In this document: one piece after another, positions 36,159-45,097 of the stretch | Numbering within the stretch: the first letter of the stretch is position 1 | Layout: every line of letters starts with the position of its first letter | NCBI GenBank assembly: GCA_002412765.1 | Contig: DHVR01000037.1 | Span: 62,001 to 126,000 of the forward strand | Direction: 5' to 3' | Source: Leptolinea sp. UBA5203 | GTDB lineage: Bacteria; Chloroflexota; Anaerolineae; Anaerolineales; Anaerolineaceae | DNA: 64,000 nt | The notes under the pieces: generated by a model | The model's database searches: none | Told to the model about the DNA's origin: nothing | Seen by the model: only the letters and a program-made list of their open reading frames with translations | Program-made: the position numbers and the translations under genes

Positions 36159-37436
36159 ATGACTCAATTTGAGACGTTAATTAAGGCACTCCCGGATGAA
36201 ACCCGCCAGTCCCTGGTGCAGGTCTGGGATAGTCTTTCCCCGGCTGAAAAGAATAACTTCCGGGATCTGGTCAACGGCATGCCATCCGAACAAAAATTAG
36301 TGCGCATGTTGATTTCGATGAGCACAACCCAATTTAAATATGCTTTTGGGGATAAGCACAAAGTGGCTATCGTTGGCCCAACCAATGTGGGCAAGTCCAC
36401 CCTGTTCAATCAATTTGTGCGCGCCAAACAAGATACTGCCAAAACCAGCCCGGTGCCAGGCACCACCCAGCAAAACCAGAAAGCCGACGCCGGTCTGTTT
36501 GCGATTGTGGATACCCCCGGCGCGGATGCCGTCGGCTCCGTGGGGAAACAGGAACGCGACATGGCCTTTACGGCTGCTCAGGATGCGGATTTCATTATTC
36601 TGGTTTATGATGCCATTCAGGGCATCAAACAGCCCGAACAGGAACTTTATGAGGTGGTCAAGACCTACAAGAAGCCGTTTATCATCGTGCTGAACAAAAT
36701 GGACATGGTGAAAAGTGAACTGGCTGCCGTAGTAGAACGGGCGGCCATTAATCTTGGGGTCAACCCAGAGCATGTCATTCCTGTCTCGGCAAAAACCGGC
36801 ACCAACATGGCCAATGTGCTCACTGCCATTGTGGCCGCCGAACCCCGCCTGATTACCGCCCTGGGAAAATCCATGCCCGCCTTCCGCTGGCAGCTTGCCT
36901 GGCGTTCCATCATCAGTGCGGCCTCCATGTCCGGGGTGATCGCCCTCACCCCCCTGCCGATTGTCGATTTCATCCCCCTGGTTGCCACTCAAACTATCAT
37001 GGTTGCCAGTATTGCCAGAATTTATAATTACAAAATTAATCTCAAACGCGGTAGAGAGTTGGTCACCACTTTTGGGGTGGGCTACCTTGGCCGGACGTTG
37101 TTTTACCAGTTGAGTAAATTGGGCGGCGTGCCGGGCTGGGTGCTTTCAGCCATCATCGCCGCTTCCACTACCGCTGCCCTGGGGTATGCTGCCTGTATCT
37201 GGTTTGAGAACGGCGAAAAACTGAGCAGTAAAGCCATTGGCAACATCACCAAACAAATGACCCAGACCATGCTGCAAGTTTTTCGTTCCAAAGGAAAAGC
37301 CGGCGCCAGCAAAAAGAATATCAAAGACAGCCTTCAGGAAATGATGGAAGAGATGCCTTACGCTCAGAATCGGGACCTGCTGGATCAGGCTGCCAATTCC
37401 GATCCATCCATAATCAAGGAAATTGATCTGGAATAG
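36159..37436 (+). CDS. GTPase with C-terminal DUF697-like membrane region
   Basis: 425 residues. The G domain (residues about 65-230) has the P-loop GPTNVGKSTLFNQF, G3 DTPGAD, G4 NKMD and G5 SAKTG, closest to Era/EngA-type GTPases. The C-terminal part has hydrophobic helices with LPIVDFIPLVATQTIMVASI and the following IARIYNYKI, a pattern of DUF697/YcjF-like proteins that sit at the membrane. The role is unknown; relatives are linked to envelope stress or tellurite-type responses. It starts six bases after miaB and ends three bases before the M23 gene, so it is co-transcribed. Confidence 0.85.
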   Translation: MTQFETLIKALPDETRQSLVQVWDSLSPAEKNNFRDLVNGMPSEQKLVRMLISMSTTQFKYAFGDKHKVAIVGPTNVGKSTLFNQFVRAKQDTAKTSPVPGTTQQNQKADAGLFAIVDTPGADAVGSVGKQERDMAFTAAQDADFIILVYDAIQGIKQPEQELYEVVKTYKKPFIIVLNKMDMVKSELAAVVERAAINLGVNPEHVIPVSAKTGTNMANVLTAIVAAEPRLITALGKSMPAFRWQLAWRSIISAASMSGVIALTPLPIVDFIPLVATQTIMVASIARIYNYKINLKRGRELVTTFGVGYLGRTLFYQLSKLGGVPGWVLSAIIAASTTAALGYAACIWFENGEKLSSKAIGNITKQMTQTMLQVFRSKGKAGASKKNIKDSLQEMMEEMPYAQNRDLLDQAANSDPSIIKEIDLE

Positions 37437-37439
37437 ATC

Positions 37440-38159
37440 ATGAAAAAAGAAATACGTTTCCTTCTTTCGCTGCTGCTGATTGCCTTGATGGTTGGCGGTT
37501 ACTTTTTTCTCAACAACCCGCCCCAATTCCTGCGACAGGGACGCTCGGTTAAGGTATTGAAATTTCTCCGACAACCGGAAAAATACCAGGAATGGATCAT
37601 TCCCGCCGGAACCGTCTGCAATGCTGCGCCTTTCCGTTTCCCAACAGATGGTATGGTCGGCTATCTCTGGGACGATTCCTTTCGGCCGGGACACCATCAC
37701 ACCGGGCTGGATATCTTCTCCGGCACAGAACCCGGCATCACGCCCATTTATGCTGCTTATGACGGCTACCTAAGCCGAGAATCGGACTGGATTTCTACTG
37801 TCATCATTCGTGTGCCTGCTGATCCGCTCCTCCCTGACAGGCAGATCTGGACCTACTACACCCATATGGCTGATCCCGATGGAAACAGTTATGTGGATGC
37901 CGCTTTTCCTCCCGGAACGCATGAAGTCTTTGTCAAAGCCGGGACGCTCTTAGGCAGCATGGGGAATTATTCCGGCACCGCCGGCAATCCCACCGGAGTT
38001 CACTTGCATTTTTCCATTGTAAAAGATAATGGTCAGGGAGAATATCTCAGCGAATTGGACATTAAGAACACGCTGGACCCATCGCCATACCTGGGAATGT
38101 CCCTGGTGGGCAGGCAAAACCCGGCAGATATTCCAGTCTGTTCCCTTTACACTCCCTGA
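37440..38159 (+). CDS. M23-family metallopeptidase-like exported protein
   Basis: 239 residues. A single N-terminal hydrophobic helix is followed by a LytM/M23 domain. The zinc ligands are present: His87 and Asp91 in HHTGLDIF, and His190 in GVHLHFSIV; His142 (YYTHMAD) and His188 are the usual catalytic pair. It should cut peptide cross-links in peptidoglycan or a related wall polymer outside the membrane. It follows the GTPase gene by three bases, and the acetyltransferase gene starts 34 bases later. Confidence 0.88.
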   Translation: MKKEIRFLLSLLLIALMVGGYFFLNNPPQFLRQGRSVKVLKFLRQPEKYQEWIIPAGTVCNAAPFRFPTDGMVGYLWDDSFRPGHHHTGLDIFSGTEPGITPIYAAYDGYLSRESDWISTVIIRVPADPLLPDRQIWTYYTHMADPDGNSYVDAAFPPGTHEVFVKAGTLLGSMGNYSGTAGNPTGVHLHFSIVKDNGQGEYLSELDIKNTLDPSPYLGMSLVGRQNPADIPVCSLYTP

Positions 38160-38193
38160 AGAGGGAATCCTACAAGCGGGGAGGGTTATCAAC

Positions 38194-38997
38194 ATGAGCA
38201 ATATCAGCTATCGGGCGATCCAACAAACGCTGGCCAGTCTTTCTATTCCTACAGATGCGCCGGTGATTGTACATACCTCCCTCTCGGCCATCGGTAGAAT
38301 TCAGGGTGGACCGGATACCGTCATTGGCGCCCTGCTTAATCGCTTCAACAGCGTGATGATGCCGGCTTTTACCTACCAGACCATGATTGTCCCGGAGACC
38401 GGCCCGGATGAAAATGGCATTCACTACGCCTCGGGAAAAGACCTGAATCGAATGGCTATCCCCTTCACCCCGGACCTGCCCGTGGATAAGTGGATGGGCA
38501 TTACTGCCGCAGCCATGCAAACCTATCCCCTTTCCTACCGCTCCAAGCATCCCATTCTCTCCTTCAGCGGCGTGCATGTGGAGCAGGGTCTCTCTGCGCA
38601 AACCCTGGATGCCCCCTTAATGCCCCTGGAATGGCTGTGGAAACGAAATGGCTGGGTACTCCTAATGGGCGTGAATCATAGCGTCAATACCAGTATCCAT
38701 TTGGCGGAAAAGATCGCCGGACGCACGGGTTTTACACGCTGGGCCATTCAGGGCGATAAAATTGTCACTTGTTCTCATTTTCCCGGTTGTTCCAGCGGCT
38801 TTAATGAAGCGGCAGGGCTGCTTGATGGGATCAGTACCCAGGTGCCTTTGGGAGACAGTCAGATCATTGCGCTGCCCCTCCAGGCCATGATCGAAATTCT
38901 TTCGCTATACTTGCAGCAGCACCCTGCAAAACTGTTATGTAAAGACCCTTATTGCCAGCGATGTCAGGAGTATCGGCGCCGTTATGGCGGTCATTGA
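38194..38997 (+). CDS. AAC(3)-family N-acetyltransferase
   Basis: 267 residues. The family motif HTSLSAIGRIQGGPDTVIGAL near the N-terminus, AFTYQTM, and SYRSKHPILSFSGVH are all present, plus the His/Glu-containing MGVNHSVNTSIHLAEKIAG. It uses acetyl-CoA to acetylate an amine. Some members modify aminoglycosides at position 3, others natural metabolites; resistance cannot be assumed. A Cys cluster (CKDPYCQRCQEYRR) at the C-terminus could bind zinc. GGAGGG precedes the ATG at 38194 at good distance. Confidence 0.85.
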   Translation: MSNISYRAIQQTLASLSIPTDAPVIVHTSLSAIGRIQGGPDTVIGALLNRFNSVMMPAFTYQTMIVPETGPDENGIHYASGKDLNRMAIPFTPDLPVDKWMGITAAAMQTYPLSYRSKHPILSFSGVHVEQGLSAQTLDAPLMPLEWLWKRNGWVLLMGVNHSVNTSIHLAEKIAGRTGFTRWAIQGDKIVTCSHFPGCSSGFNEAAGLLDGISTQVPLGDSQIIALPLQAMIEILSLYLQQHPAKLLCKDPYCQRCQEYRRRYGGH

Positions 38998-39021
38998 TCC
39001 ATAATCAACGCCCTGTTTTTA

Positions 39022-39041
39022 TGCTATACTCATCTGTGATG
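39022..39041 (+). promoter_or_regulatory. Extended -10 box, leaderless start of threonine synthase
   Basis: TGCTATACT is an extended -10 (TATACT 39025-39030) ending eight bases before the ATG at 39039, with no Shine-Dalgarno. Confidence 0.6.
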
Positions 39042-40208
39042 AAAACACCATGGCAATCCGGATTCACTCGGCTGACCTGTCCGGTCTGCGGACAGGAATT
39101 TGGTATCCACCAGAAGCAAACTTTTTGTCCAAAGTGTAATTCCCCCATCCTGGCAGGCTATGATTTATCCGGGTTGAAAAAGACGCTGGACCGTGATGAA
39201 GTAGCTCTTCGTCCGCCAGGAATTTGGCGCTGGAGTGAATTATTGCCTGTTTTCTCCCCACAATTTCGTTTCAATCTTGGCGAAGGTTCCACCCCATTAT
39301 TAAATCTTGAGAATCTGGGTGCAGAATTTAAAACCCGCACCTTGTTTTTAAAAGACGAGTCATTTAACCCCACCGGCTCTTTCAAAGCGCGTGGTTTATG
39401 CGTTGCGGTTTCCAAAGCTGCGGAATTGGGCATAACCAATTTTGTGATCCCCACCGCAGGTAATGCTGGCGGTGCACTGGCAGCCTACGCTGCCCTGGCC
39501 AAATTGGGCGCTCACATTTTTATGCCCAAGGACGCGCCGCGTGCCAATCAGTTGGAAGTGGAAATGCTGGGTGCTACCCTGCATCTGGTGGATGGCCTGA
39601 TTACGGATGCCGCCAGGGAAGCCAGAAGCATGGCTGCGGAAAACGCCTGGTTTGACGTTTCAACCTTTAAGGAACCCTTCCGCGCGGAAGGCAAGAAAAC
39701 CATGGGCCTGGAGTTGGCCCTTGAATTTGAATGGCAACTGCCGGATGTCATCATCTATCCCACCGGCGGAGGAACCGGCCTGGTGGGTATGTGGAAAGCC
39801 TTTGATGAATTGGAATCCCTGGGCTGGATTGATGAAAAACGTCCGCGCATGGTGGTAGTCCAGGCAGAGCATTGCGCCCCTATCGTACGCGCCTTTAATG
39901 ATAAAGCCGAACGCGCCATACCCTGGGAAAATGCCCAGACCATCGCCTCCGGATTGCGGGTTCCCGTGGCCTTTGCCGACCGTTTGATACTGGAAGCCGT
40001 GCGAAAAAGTGAGGGCATTGCTCTCAGCGTTTCGGATGAGGAAATGATCGCATCCCAAAAGAAACTTGCCGCCGCACAGGGCATCTTTGCTGCTCCGGAA
40101 GGCGCCGCAACCCTGGCTGCTTATGAAAAACTTACTCAAAATCATTGGATTCATGCTGAGGAAAAAGTTGTGCTTTTTAATACCGCTACAGGTCTAAAAT
40201 ATCTTTAA
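39039..40208 (+). CDS. thrC: Threonine synthase (PLP-dependent)
   Basis: 389 residues. Converts O-phosphohomoserine to threonine. The PLP lysine is Lys116 in FNPTGSFKARGL; the phosphate-binding Gly-rich loop is PTGGGTGLVGMWKA. The N-terminus has a zinc-ribbon pair, CPVC (14-17) and CPKC (30-33), as in many archaeal-type and Chloroflexota enzymes. The longer frame from 38952 runs into the previous gene; the ATG at 39039 fits both the zinc ribbon and the -10 box. Threonine dehydratase-like activity is a less likely alternative. Confidence 0.9.
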   Translation: MKTPWQSGFTRLTCPVCGQEFGIHQKQTFCPKCNSPILAGYDLSGLKKTLDRDEVALRPPGIWRWSELLPVFSPQFRFNLGEGSTPLLNLENLGAEFKTRTLFLKDESFNPTGSFKARGLCVAVSKAAELGITNFVIPTAGNAGGALAAYAALAKLGAHIFMPKDAPRANQLEVEMLGATLHLVDGLITDAAREARSMAAENAWFDVSTFKEPFRAEGKKTMGLELALEFEWQLPDVIIYPTGGGTGLVGMWKAFDELESLGWIDEKRPRMVVVQAEHCAPIVRAFNDKAERAIPWENAQTIASGLRVPVAFADRLILEAVRKSEGIALSVSDEEMIASQKKLAAAQGIFAAPEGAATLAAYEKLTQNHWIHAEEKVVLFNTATGLKYL

Positions 40209-40267
40209 TTGGACTTGCCTCACAACTGCTCCATCCTCAGAAAACTTGAAAGTAGACAGATAAAACC

Positions 40268-41842
40268 ATGGACAATAACCGAGACTCCCTTGACCTGCTT
40301 TTTCGCATCAGCCGTGAACTCGCTGATACATTGGACCTGCAAAAGGTCCTCAACCTGGTTCTAAGCCTTTCTGTAAAATATGCCGGCGCAGAACGCGGCA
40401 GCATTATTTTGCTGGATGAAAATGAAGAACCCGTTGAGGCTGCCATTATTATTGAAGGGCAGTTAATTCAGCCGTCTCTGGAACAAATGCGCAGTACGCT
40501 GAAGAATGGGCTGGCAGGCTGGGTAATGCGCAACCGTAAAACTGCTTTGTTGCCCGATACGAGCAAAGACGACCGTTGGTTAAAACGTCCTGATGATGCA
40601 GCGGATAAGACCGGGGCAAAGAGTGCCATTGGCATTCCCCTTCTGGCACATGACCGCCTCGAAGGGGTGATGACCATGGTGCACCGCAGTGTCAACCATC
40701 TCGATGCGGGCGACGAGAAATTTCTGGAAGCCATCGCCGCTCAAGCCGGCGTTGCAGTAAAAAACGCCCGCCTGCATCAATCCCTGGAAATTGCCCATCA
40801 ACGATACCGCAATCTTTTCAATCATAGTATTGATTCCATCTTTATCACCGATCAACAGGGCACCATCCTTGAAGTTAATCAACAGGCTGCCTTGACCACT
40901 GGATACAGCATGGATCAAATCCGTCAATTCAATATGAGTCAACTCCACAAAATTGACCCCCCGGATAAATTTCGAGCTCTGGAAAATCGTCCACTGGATA
41001 GTCTGATTTCCTATGAATCAGAAATAACTACGGCTGCTGAGAAGAAAATACCAGTTGAAGTGCATGTTCAGGGTGTGCTGATCGATGGTGAAAAATGTTT
41101 GCAGTGGATTTTGCGGGATATTTCCGAACGCAAGGAACTGGATTCCGTGCGTGAAGATATGATCGGTATGATCTATCATGATCTGCGTTCTCCCTTGGCC
41201 AACATCATCTCCAGTTTGGATATGTTGGAAATGCTGGCACCTCCGGAACCTGGCTCTCCCATTCAATCCATTTATTCCATCGCTTCCCGATCAACAGATA
41301 GATTACAGCGGCTGATCAGCTCGCTGCTGGATATTCAACGTCTGGAAGCCGGGGAAAATATAGTCAAGCAGGAATGGGTTTCAATCGAAGACTTAATTAA
41401 AGAAATTGATGACAGTGTTCAACCTGCCATTACAGCCAAACAGCAAAGCTTCTCCATCCGGCGTCCGGCTGAACTTTACCAGGTCTGGCTGGACGGCGAT
41501 ATGATTAAGCGGGTCCTGATCAACCTGGTGGAGAACGCCAATAAATATTGCCCCATCGAAAGTAATATTACCCTCTCTGTGGAGAAACTGGATCAAGCGA
41601 TCAAGTTTTCTGTGGTGGATAATGGCCCCGGCATTGACCAGCAAGCTCGTGAACGGATTTTCAACAAATTCGCCCGACTGCAGGCTGGCACCTATCCGAA
41701 AGGCATTGGCCTGGGTTTGGCTTTTTGCAAACTGGCGGTGGAAGGTCACAAAGGAAAAATTTGGGTTGAAAGTGAACTCAATTACGGAAGTCAATTTATT
41801 TTTACTTTACCGATAGATGAAAACAGGCCAATTAATGCCTGA
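40268..41842 (+). CDS. Sensor histidine kinase with GAF and PAS domains
   Basis: 524 residues, no membrane segment, so it senses a cytoplasmic signal. Order: GAF (about 20-170), PAS (about 175-290; NLFNHSIDSIFITDQQG), dimerisation domain with the phospho-acceptor His304 in MIYHDLRSPLANI, and the ATPase domain with N box LVENANKYCP, G1 VDNGPGID and G2 GIGLGLAFCK. There is no response regulator gene next to it, so its partner lies elsewhere. The following gene starts 20 bases later, suggesting one transcript. Confidence 0.92.
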   Translation: MDNNRDSLDLLFRISRELADTLDLQKVLNLVLSLSVKYAGAERGSIILLDENEEPVEAAIIIEGQLIQPSLEQMRSTLKNGLAGWVMRNRKTALLPDTSKDDRWLKRPDDAADKTGAKSAIGIPLLAHDRLEGVMTMVHRSVNHLDAGDEKFLEAIAAQAGVAVKNARLHQSLEIAHQRYRNLFNHSIDSIFITDQQGTILEVNQQAALTTGYSMDQIRQFNMSQLHKIDPPDKFRALENRPLDSLISYESEITTAAEKKIPVEVHVQGVLIDGEKCLQWILRDISERKELDSVREDMIGMIYHDLRSPLANIISSLDMLEMLAPPEPGSPIQSIYSIASRSTDRLQRLISSLLDIQRLEAGENIVKQEWVSIEDLIKEIDDSVQPAITAKQQSFSIRRPAELYQVWLDGDMIKRVLINLVENANKYCPIESNITLSVEKLDQAIKFSVVDNGPGIDQQARERIFNKFARLQAGTYPKGIGLGLAFCKLAVEGHKGKIWVESELNYGSQFIFTLPIDENRPINA

Positions 41843-41862
41843 ACTCGTGCACAGGAGCACCC

Positions 41863-42720
41863 ATGCAAGAAATTAACAAAAATGTTTACATTGAAACCAG
41901 TTTTGAAGGCGTCACTTTAGGTGCATTAAACTGGCCGCACGGCTTGATTCTGATTGACTCCCCTTTTCGTCAGGAAGATATTCGTTCATGGCGTTCCTCC
42001 ACCATGAACCTGGGTGTGGGCAGTAACCGCCTGCTGATCAACCTGGATTGCCATGCCGATCGATTGCTGGGTGTAAAATCCATGGAATCAACCGTCATCT
42101 CTCACGATGATGTTGCCGATTTACTGGTATCCCGTCCGGCAACTTTTAAAACCATTCCCTCAGAGATGGGCTGCGAATGGGAACAATTTGAGAACCTCGG
42201 CAATATCCGCTGGTCCATTCCGGAGTTAACCTTTTCCGATCAGTTCACCATCCATTGGGACGGCAGCAGCATCCATCTGATCTCACGCCCCGGCTGCGCG
42301 GTTGGTGCCATCTGGGTGCATTTAGCGGAAGAAAAAATTCTCTTTGTGGGAGATTGTGTGGTGGCCCATCAGGCTCCCTACCTTGCCCTCTCCAATATCC
42401 CCGTCTGGATTCAAAATCTCAAGGAATTACTCAGCCCAACATATCAGAACCATACCATCATTGGTGGGCGGAATGGCATCTTGCACCGCTCAGATATTGA
42501 GCAGCAAGTTCAGTTTTTGGATACGATCTATCACCAATTATCACAGTTGGCCCCTTCCCGAACCAGCACCGAACAAATCACAAAATTGGCCAATGAACTT
42601 GCCGCCACCTTCCCGGCTGTGGATCAATACCGAAAACACATTAATAGTAATCGCCTGTGCTTTGGCATGTTGGAATACTATCGATCCCATTATTCGTCAG
42701 AAACTGAACCGACAGCATGA
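41863..42720 (+). CDS. Metallo-beta-lactamase-fold protein with altered metal ligands
   Basis: 285 residues. The fold is recognisable: GLILIDSPF, then the motif-2 position LDCHADRLLG, then the position of the PGH motif as PGCAVGAIWVHL, then FVGDCVV (motif 4) and a final GGRNG. In the usual HxHxDH the first and last His are here Asp and Arg, the His of PGH is Cys, and the last His is Asn. Only one His and two Asp of the standard set remain. It may bind a different metal, bind only one, or not be an enzyme. It lies directly after the histidine kinase gene. Confidence 0.75.
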   Translation: MQEINKNVYIETSFEGVTLGALNWPHGLILIDSPFRQEDIRSWRSSTMNLGVGSNRLLINLDCHADRLLGVKSMESTVISHDDVADLLVSRPATFKTIPSEMGCEWEQFENLGNIRWSIPELTFSDQFTIHWDGSSIHLISRPGCAVGAIWVHLAEEKILFVGDCVVAHQAPYLALSNIPVWIQNLKELLSPTYQNHTIIGGRNGILHRSDIEQQVQFLDTIYHQLSQLAPSRTSTEQITKLANELAATFPAVDQYRKHINSNRLCFGMLEYYRSHYSSETEPTA

Positions 42721-42781
42721 ATTAACCTCATACTGTTCTCACCCTAGCCTTTTCATCGCAGCCTCCTAAAGGATAACAGTC

Positions 42782-43825
42782 ATGACAAAAACCATGTTTG
42801 AACCCATCGTTGCCGTCACCCGCGGATCCATCACGGAGTCCATTCATTTCGGTGCGCTCGCCGTGGTGGATTCCAACGGAAAATTGCTTTATTACTTTGG
42901 AGATCCCCAGGGCGTAGCTTATCTGCGCTCTACTTCCAAACCCATCCAGGCTATTCCTTTCGTTGAATGCGGCGGAGTGGAAAAATACGGATTTACGGAA
43001 GAAGAAACTGCCATTATGTGCGCCTCCCATCATGGGACGAAAGATCATGTCCGCGTGGTGCAATCCATGCATCAAAAAGTAGGATTGTCGCTGGATCAAT
43101 TGATGTGCGGAACTCATTTTCCCACTGATCCAGCCTCGCGGGATCGCATGATTCGTGAAGGCAGCACCCCTGTTGCCTACCATAACAACTGCTCCGGCAA
43201 ACACACCATGATGCTTTCCTATGCACGCCTGAAAGGCTTTTCCACAGAAAATTACGTGCTGCCGGATCATCCCGTACAGCAGGATATTCTCACCTGCATG
43301 AGCGAAATGTGCCAACTTGAGAAAGATAAAATCGTAATTGGCATTGACGGTTGTTCCGTGCCGGTCTTCGGTATGCCGCTGTACAATGCCGCCCTGGGTT
43401 TCGCACGTATGGCCGACCCACAAGCGGATATGCCTGCTCCCCGTGCAAATGCCAGCCGCGTCCTCAGTCAGGCTATGATGCACTATCCCAATATGATTGC
43501 CGGCCCGGATGGCTTTGACACCGATTTGATGACCGCAGCCAATGGCAAAGTCTTCTGCAAAGGCGGTGCGGAAGGGTTTCAGGGAGTCGGAATCCTGCCC
43601 GGTGTTTCTCCCCGTTATCCTGAAGGCATTGGTATCGCGGTAAAAATCTCGGATGGCGACGCCGGTGGACGAGCCCGTTCAGCGGTCACCCTGGAGTTGC
43701 TGCGTCATCTTGGCGTGCTCAATGAAAATGAGTTAAATGCGCTGGCTGTCTATGATAATCACCATCCGGTGTATAATTGGCGCCGAATGGAAGTTGGCAA
43801 GCTGGAAACCCTTCTTGAATTATGA
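42782..43825 (+). CDS. L-asparaginase II family protein
   Basis: 347 residues. It belongs to the Rhizobium-type asparaginase group (Asparaginase_II), unrelated to E. coli AnsA/AnsB. Family motifs are AVTRGSITESIHFGALAVVD, LRSTSKPIQAIPFVECG, MCASHHGTKDHV, HNNCSGKHTMML and GIDGCSVPVFGMPLYN. The Ser and Lys residues of the first blocks and the Cys of the last are conserved catalytic or zinc residues in the family. It should release ammonia from asparagine. The stop overlaps the endonuclease III start (ATGA). Confidence 0.9.
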   Translation: MTKTMFEPIVAVTRGSITESIHFGALAVVDSNGKLLYYFGDPQGVAYLRSTSKPIQAIPFVECGGVEKYGFTEEETAIMCASHHGTKDHVRVVQSMHQKVGLSLDQLMCGTHFPTDPASRDRMIREGSTPVAYHNNCSGKHTMMLSYARLKGFSTENYVLPDHPVQQDILTCMSEMCQLEKDKIVIGIDGCSVPVFGMPLYNAALGFARMADPQADMPAPRANASRVLSQAMMHYPNMIAGPDGFDTDLMTAANGKVFCKGGAEGFQGVGILPGVSPRYPEGIGIAVKISDGDAGGRARSAVTLELLRHLGVLNENELNALAVYDNHHPVYNWRRMEVGKLETLLEL

Positions 43826-44514
43826 ACGAAGCGCCAATCTCATGCACGCCTTCCCCTGAATTAATCAACCTGGCAGCAGCGGTTCATCGAAAGCTGCTCC
43901 AGGTTTATGGTTTGCCGGTCTGGCGTGTACCCTTGCCAGCCGTGGATGAACTGGTCTGCACCATCCTCTCCCAAAACACCAACGACAAAAACCGCGACGT
44001 GGCTTTTGAAGCCCTGCGGGCGCACTTCCCCACCTGGGAAACCGTGCGCGATGCGCCGGAAGAAAAAGTAATTGAAGCCATCCGACCCGCCGGACTGGCT
44101 AACCAGAAAGGTCCGCGCATCCAATCCGTGCTGCGTCAGATCACAGCCGAGCGGGGAGAATTAAACCTGGAATTTCTTAAGGCCTACCCTCCCATGGAAG
44201 CCTTGGCGTGGCTGCTGCGCTTCAAAGGTGTGGGACCCAAAACTGCCTCCATTGTGCTGGTCTTTTCCCTGGGATTGCCCGCCTTCCCGGTCGATACGCA
44301 CATCCACCGTGTCAGCGGACGGCTCGGCCTGCGTCCGGACGGCATGAGCGCGGATGAGGCGCATGAATTCCTGGCCTCTATATTCAACCCCAAAGATTAC
44401 GGCCCCGATCATATGAACCTGATTCGCCTGGGCCGCGAAATCTGTCACGCCCGCAACCCCCAGTGTGAAGGTTGTCCGTTGCGGGAGTTGTGCCCGTACC
44501 CAAACAAGGTGTAA
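43822..44514 (+). CDS. nth: Endonuclease III (DNA glycosylase/AP lyase)
   Basis: 230 residues. Removes oxidised pyrimidines from DNA and nicks the abasic site. The helix-hairpin-helix is LRFKGVGPKTASIVLVF; the catalytic Asp is in FPVDTHIHRVSGRLG. In classical Nth a Lys lies in the hairpin, and here LRFKGVG has a Lys shifted to the start of that loop. The iron-sulfur cluster Cys are in CHARNPQCEGCPLRELC (spacing 6, 2, 5). The stop falls at the very edge of a 150-base repeat, so the last residues may have been set by that insertion. Confidence 0.9.
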   Translation: MNEAPISCTPSPELINLAAAVHRKLLQVYGLPVWRVPLPAVDELVCTILSQNTNDKNRDVAFEALRAHFPTWETVRDAPEEKVIEAIRPAGLANQKGPRIQSVLRQITAERGELNLEFLKAYPPMEALAWLLRFKGVGPKTASIVLVFSLGLPAFPVDTHIHRVSGRLGLRPDGMSADEAHEFLASIFNPKDYGPDHMNLIRLGREICHARNPQCEGCPLRELCPYPNKV

Positions 44515-44660
44515 GTCGGCATTGCGCGGAATAATCTATCTGTTTGATCTATCGGACAACCAGCGAAACCCGACATTCCAAACAAGATTTCCTGCAATAT
44601 TTGGTAGCCTTTTTTCTGCCCTGAAATACTAAAATCGGCTTAGGCACAGCTCAGCCAACG
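44509..44660 (+). repeat. Degenerate 150-bp direct repeat, copy C
   Basis: Starts GTGTAAGTCGG at the nth stop and runs to CTCAGCCAACG. It aligns along its whole length with 44801-44950 (shared blocks AGCGAAACCCG, CATTCCAAACAAG, CCTGAAAT, TAAAAT, GCTCAGCCAACG). Confidence 0.85.
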
Positions 44661-44745
44661 TTTTTTTGTCCAGTGGTCACCAACTCTGCTGAATGCTTAT
44701 GGCGAAAAACACATCAAAACGTACATTCCATCAAACGCCAAAAGC

Positions 44746-44776
44746 GGCGGGAAAAAATCCCGCCCTACTTTTTTAC
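44746..44776 (+). terminator. Hairpin between repeat copies, possible terminator
   Basis: GGCGGG and CCCGCC around AAAAAAT, followed by CTACTTTTTTACTTTT. It may end the asparaginase-nth message. Confidence 0.55.
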
Positions 44777-44800
44777 TTTTCTAACTAATCCAATTAGCAG

Positions 44801-44950
44801 GTGTAGGTCGGGGTTGAGCGGAATCATCCATTAACTTGGTCCATAAATCGAGCAGCGAAACCCGCCATTCCAAACAAGGTTTCCAATATAATTTGGCAGT
44901 CTTTTTTATCCTGAAATGCTAAAATGGGCTTCGGCGGAGCTCAGCCAACG
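44801..44950 (+). repeat. Degenerate 150-bp direct repeat, copy D
   Basis: Begins GTGTAGGTCGGGGTTGAGCGG and later has CAGCGAAACCCGCCATT, so the first 75 bases form an inverted element (GTAGGTCGGGGTTGAGC ... GCGAAACCCG). The tail CATTCCAAACAAGG...GCTCAGCCAACG matches copy C. Confidence 0.85.
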
Positions 44951-45097
44951 GTAAAATTTTCTCAACTTCAAACCCAAACCATCAATCCACCGATGACCCT
45001 ATGTGCATTTCACTCGGCCGATTAGAATTGAGCGCAATGGGAACGATCGGCTGATGGTCAGAACCCCAAACTCAATCCATGGAAGGTAAACGCTGTT

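Noticed and set aside
38194..38997. Aminoglycoside resistance gene
   Set aside because: The AAC(3) fold is clear, but many environmental members do not act on aminoglycosides; resistance is not claimed.
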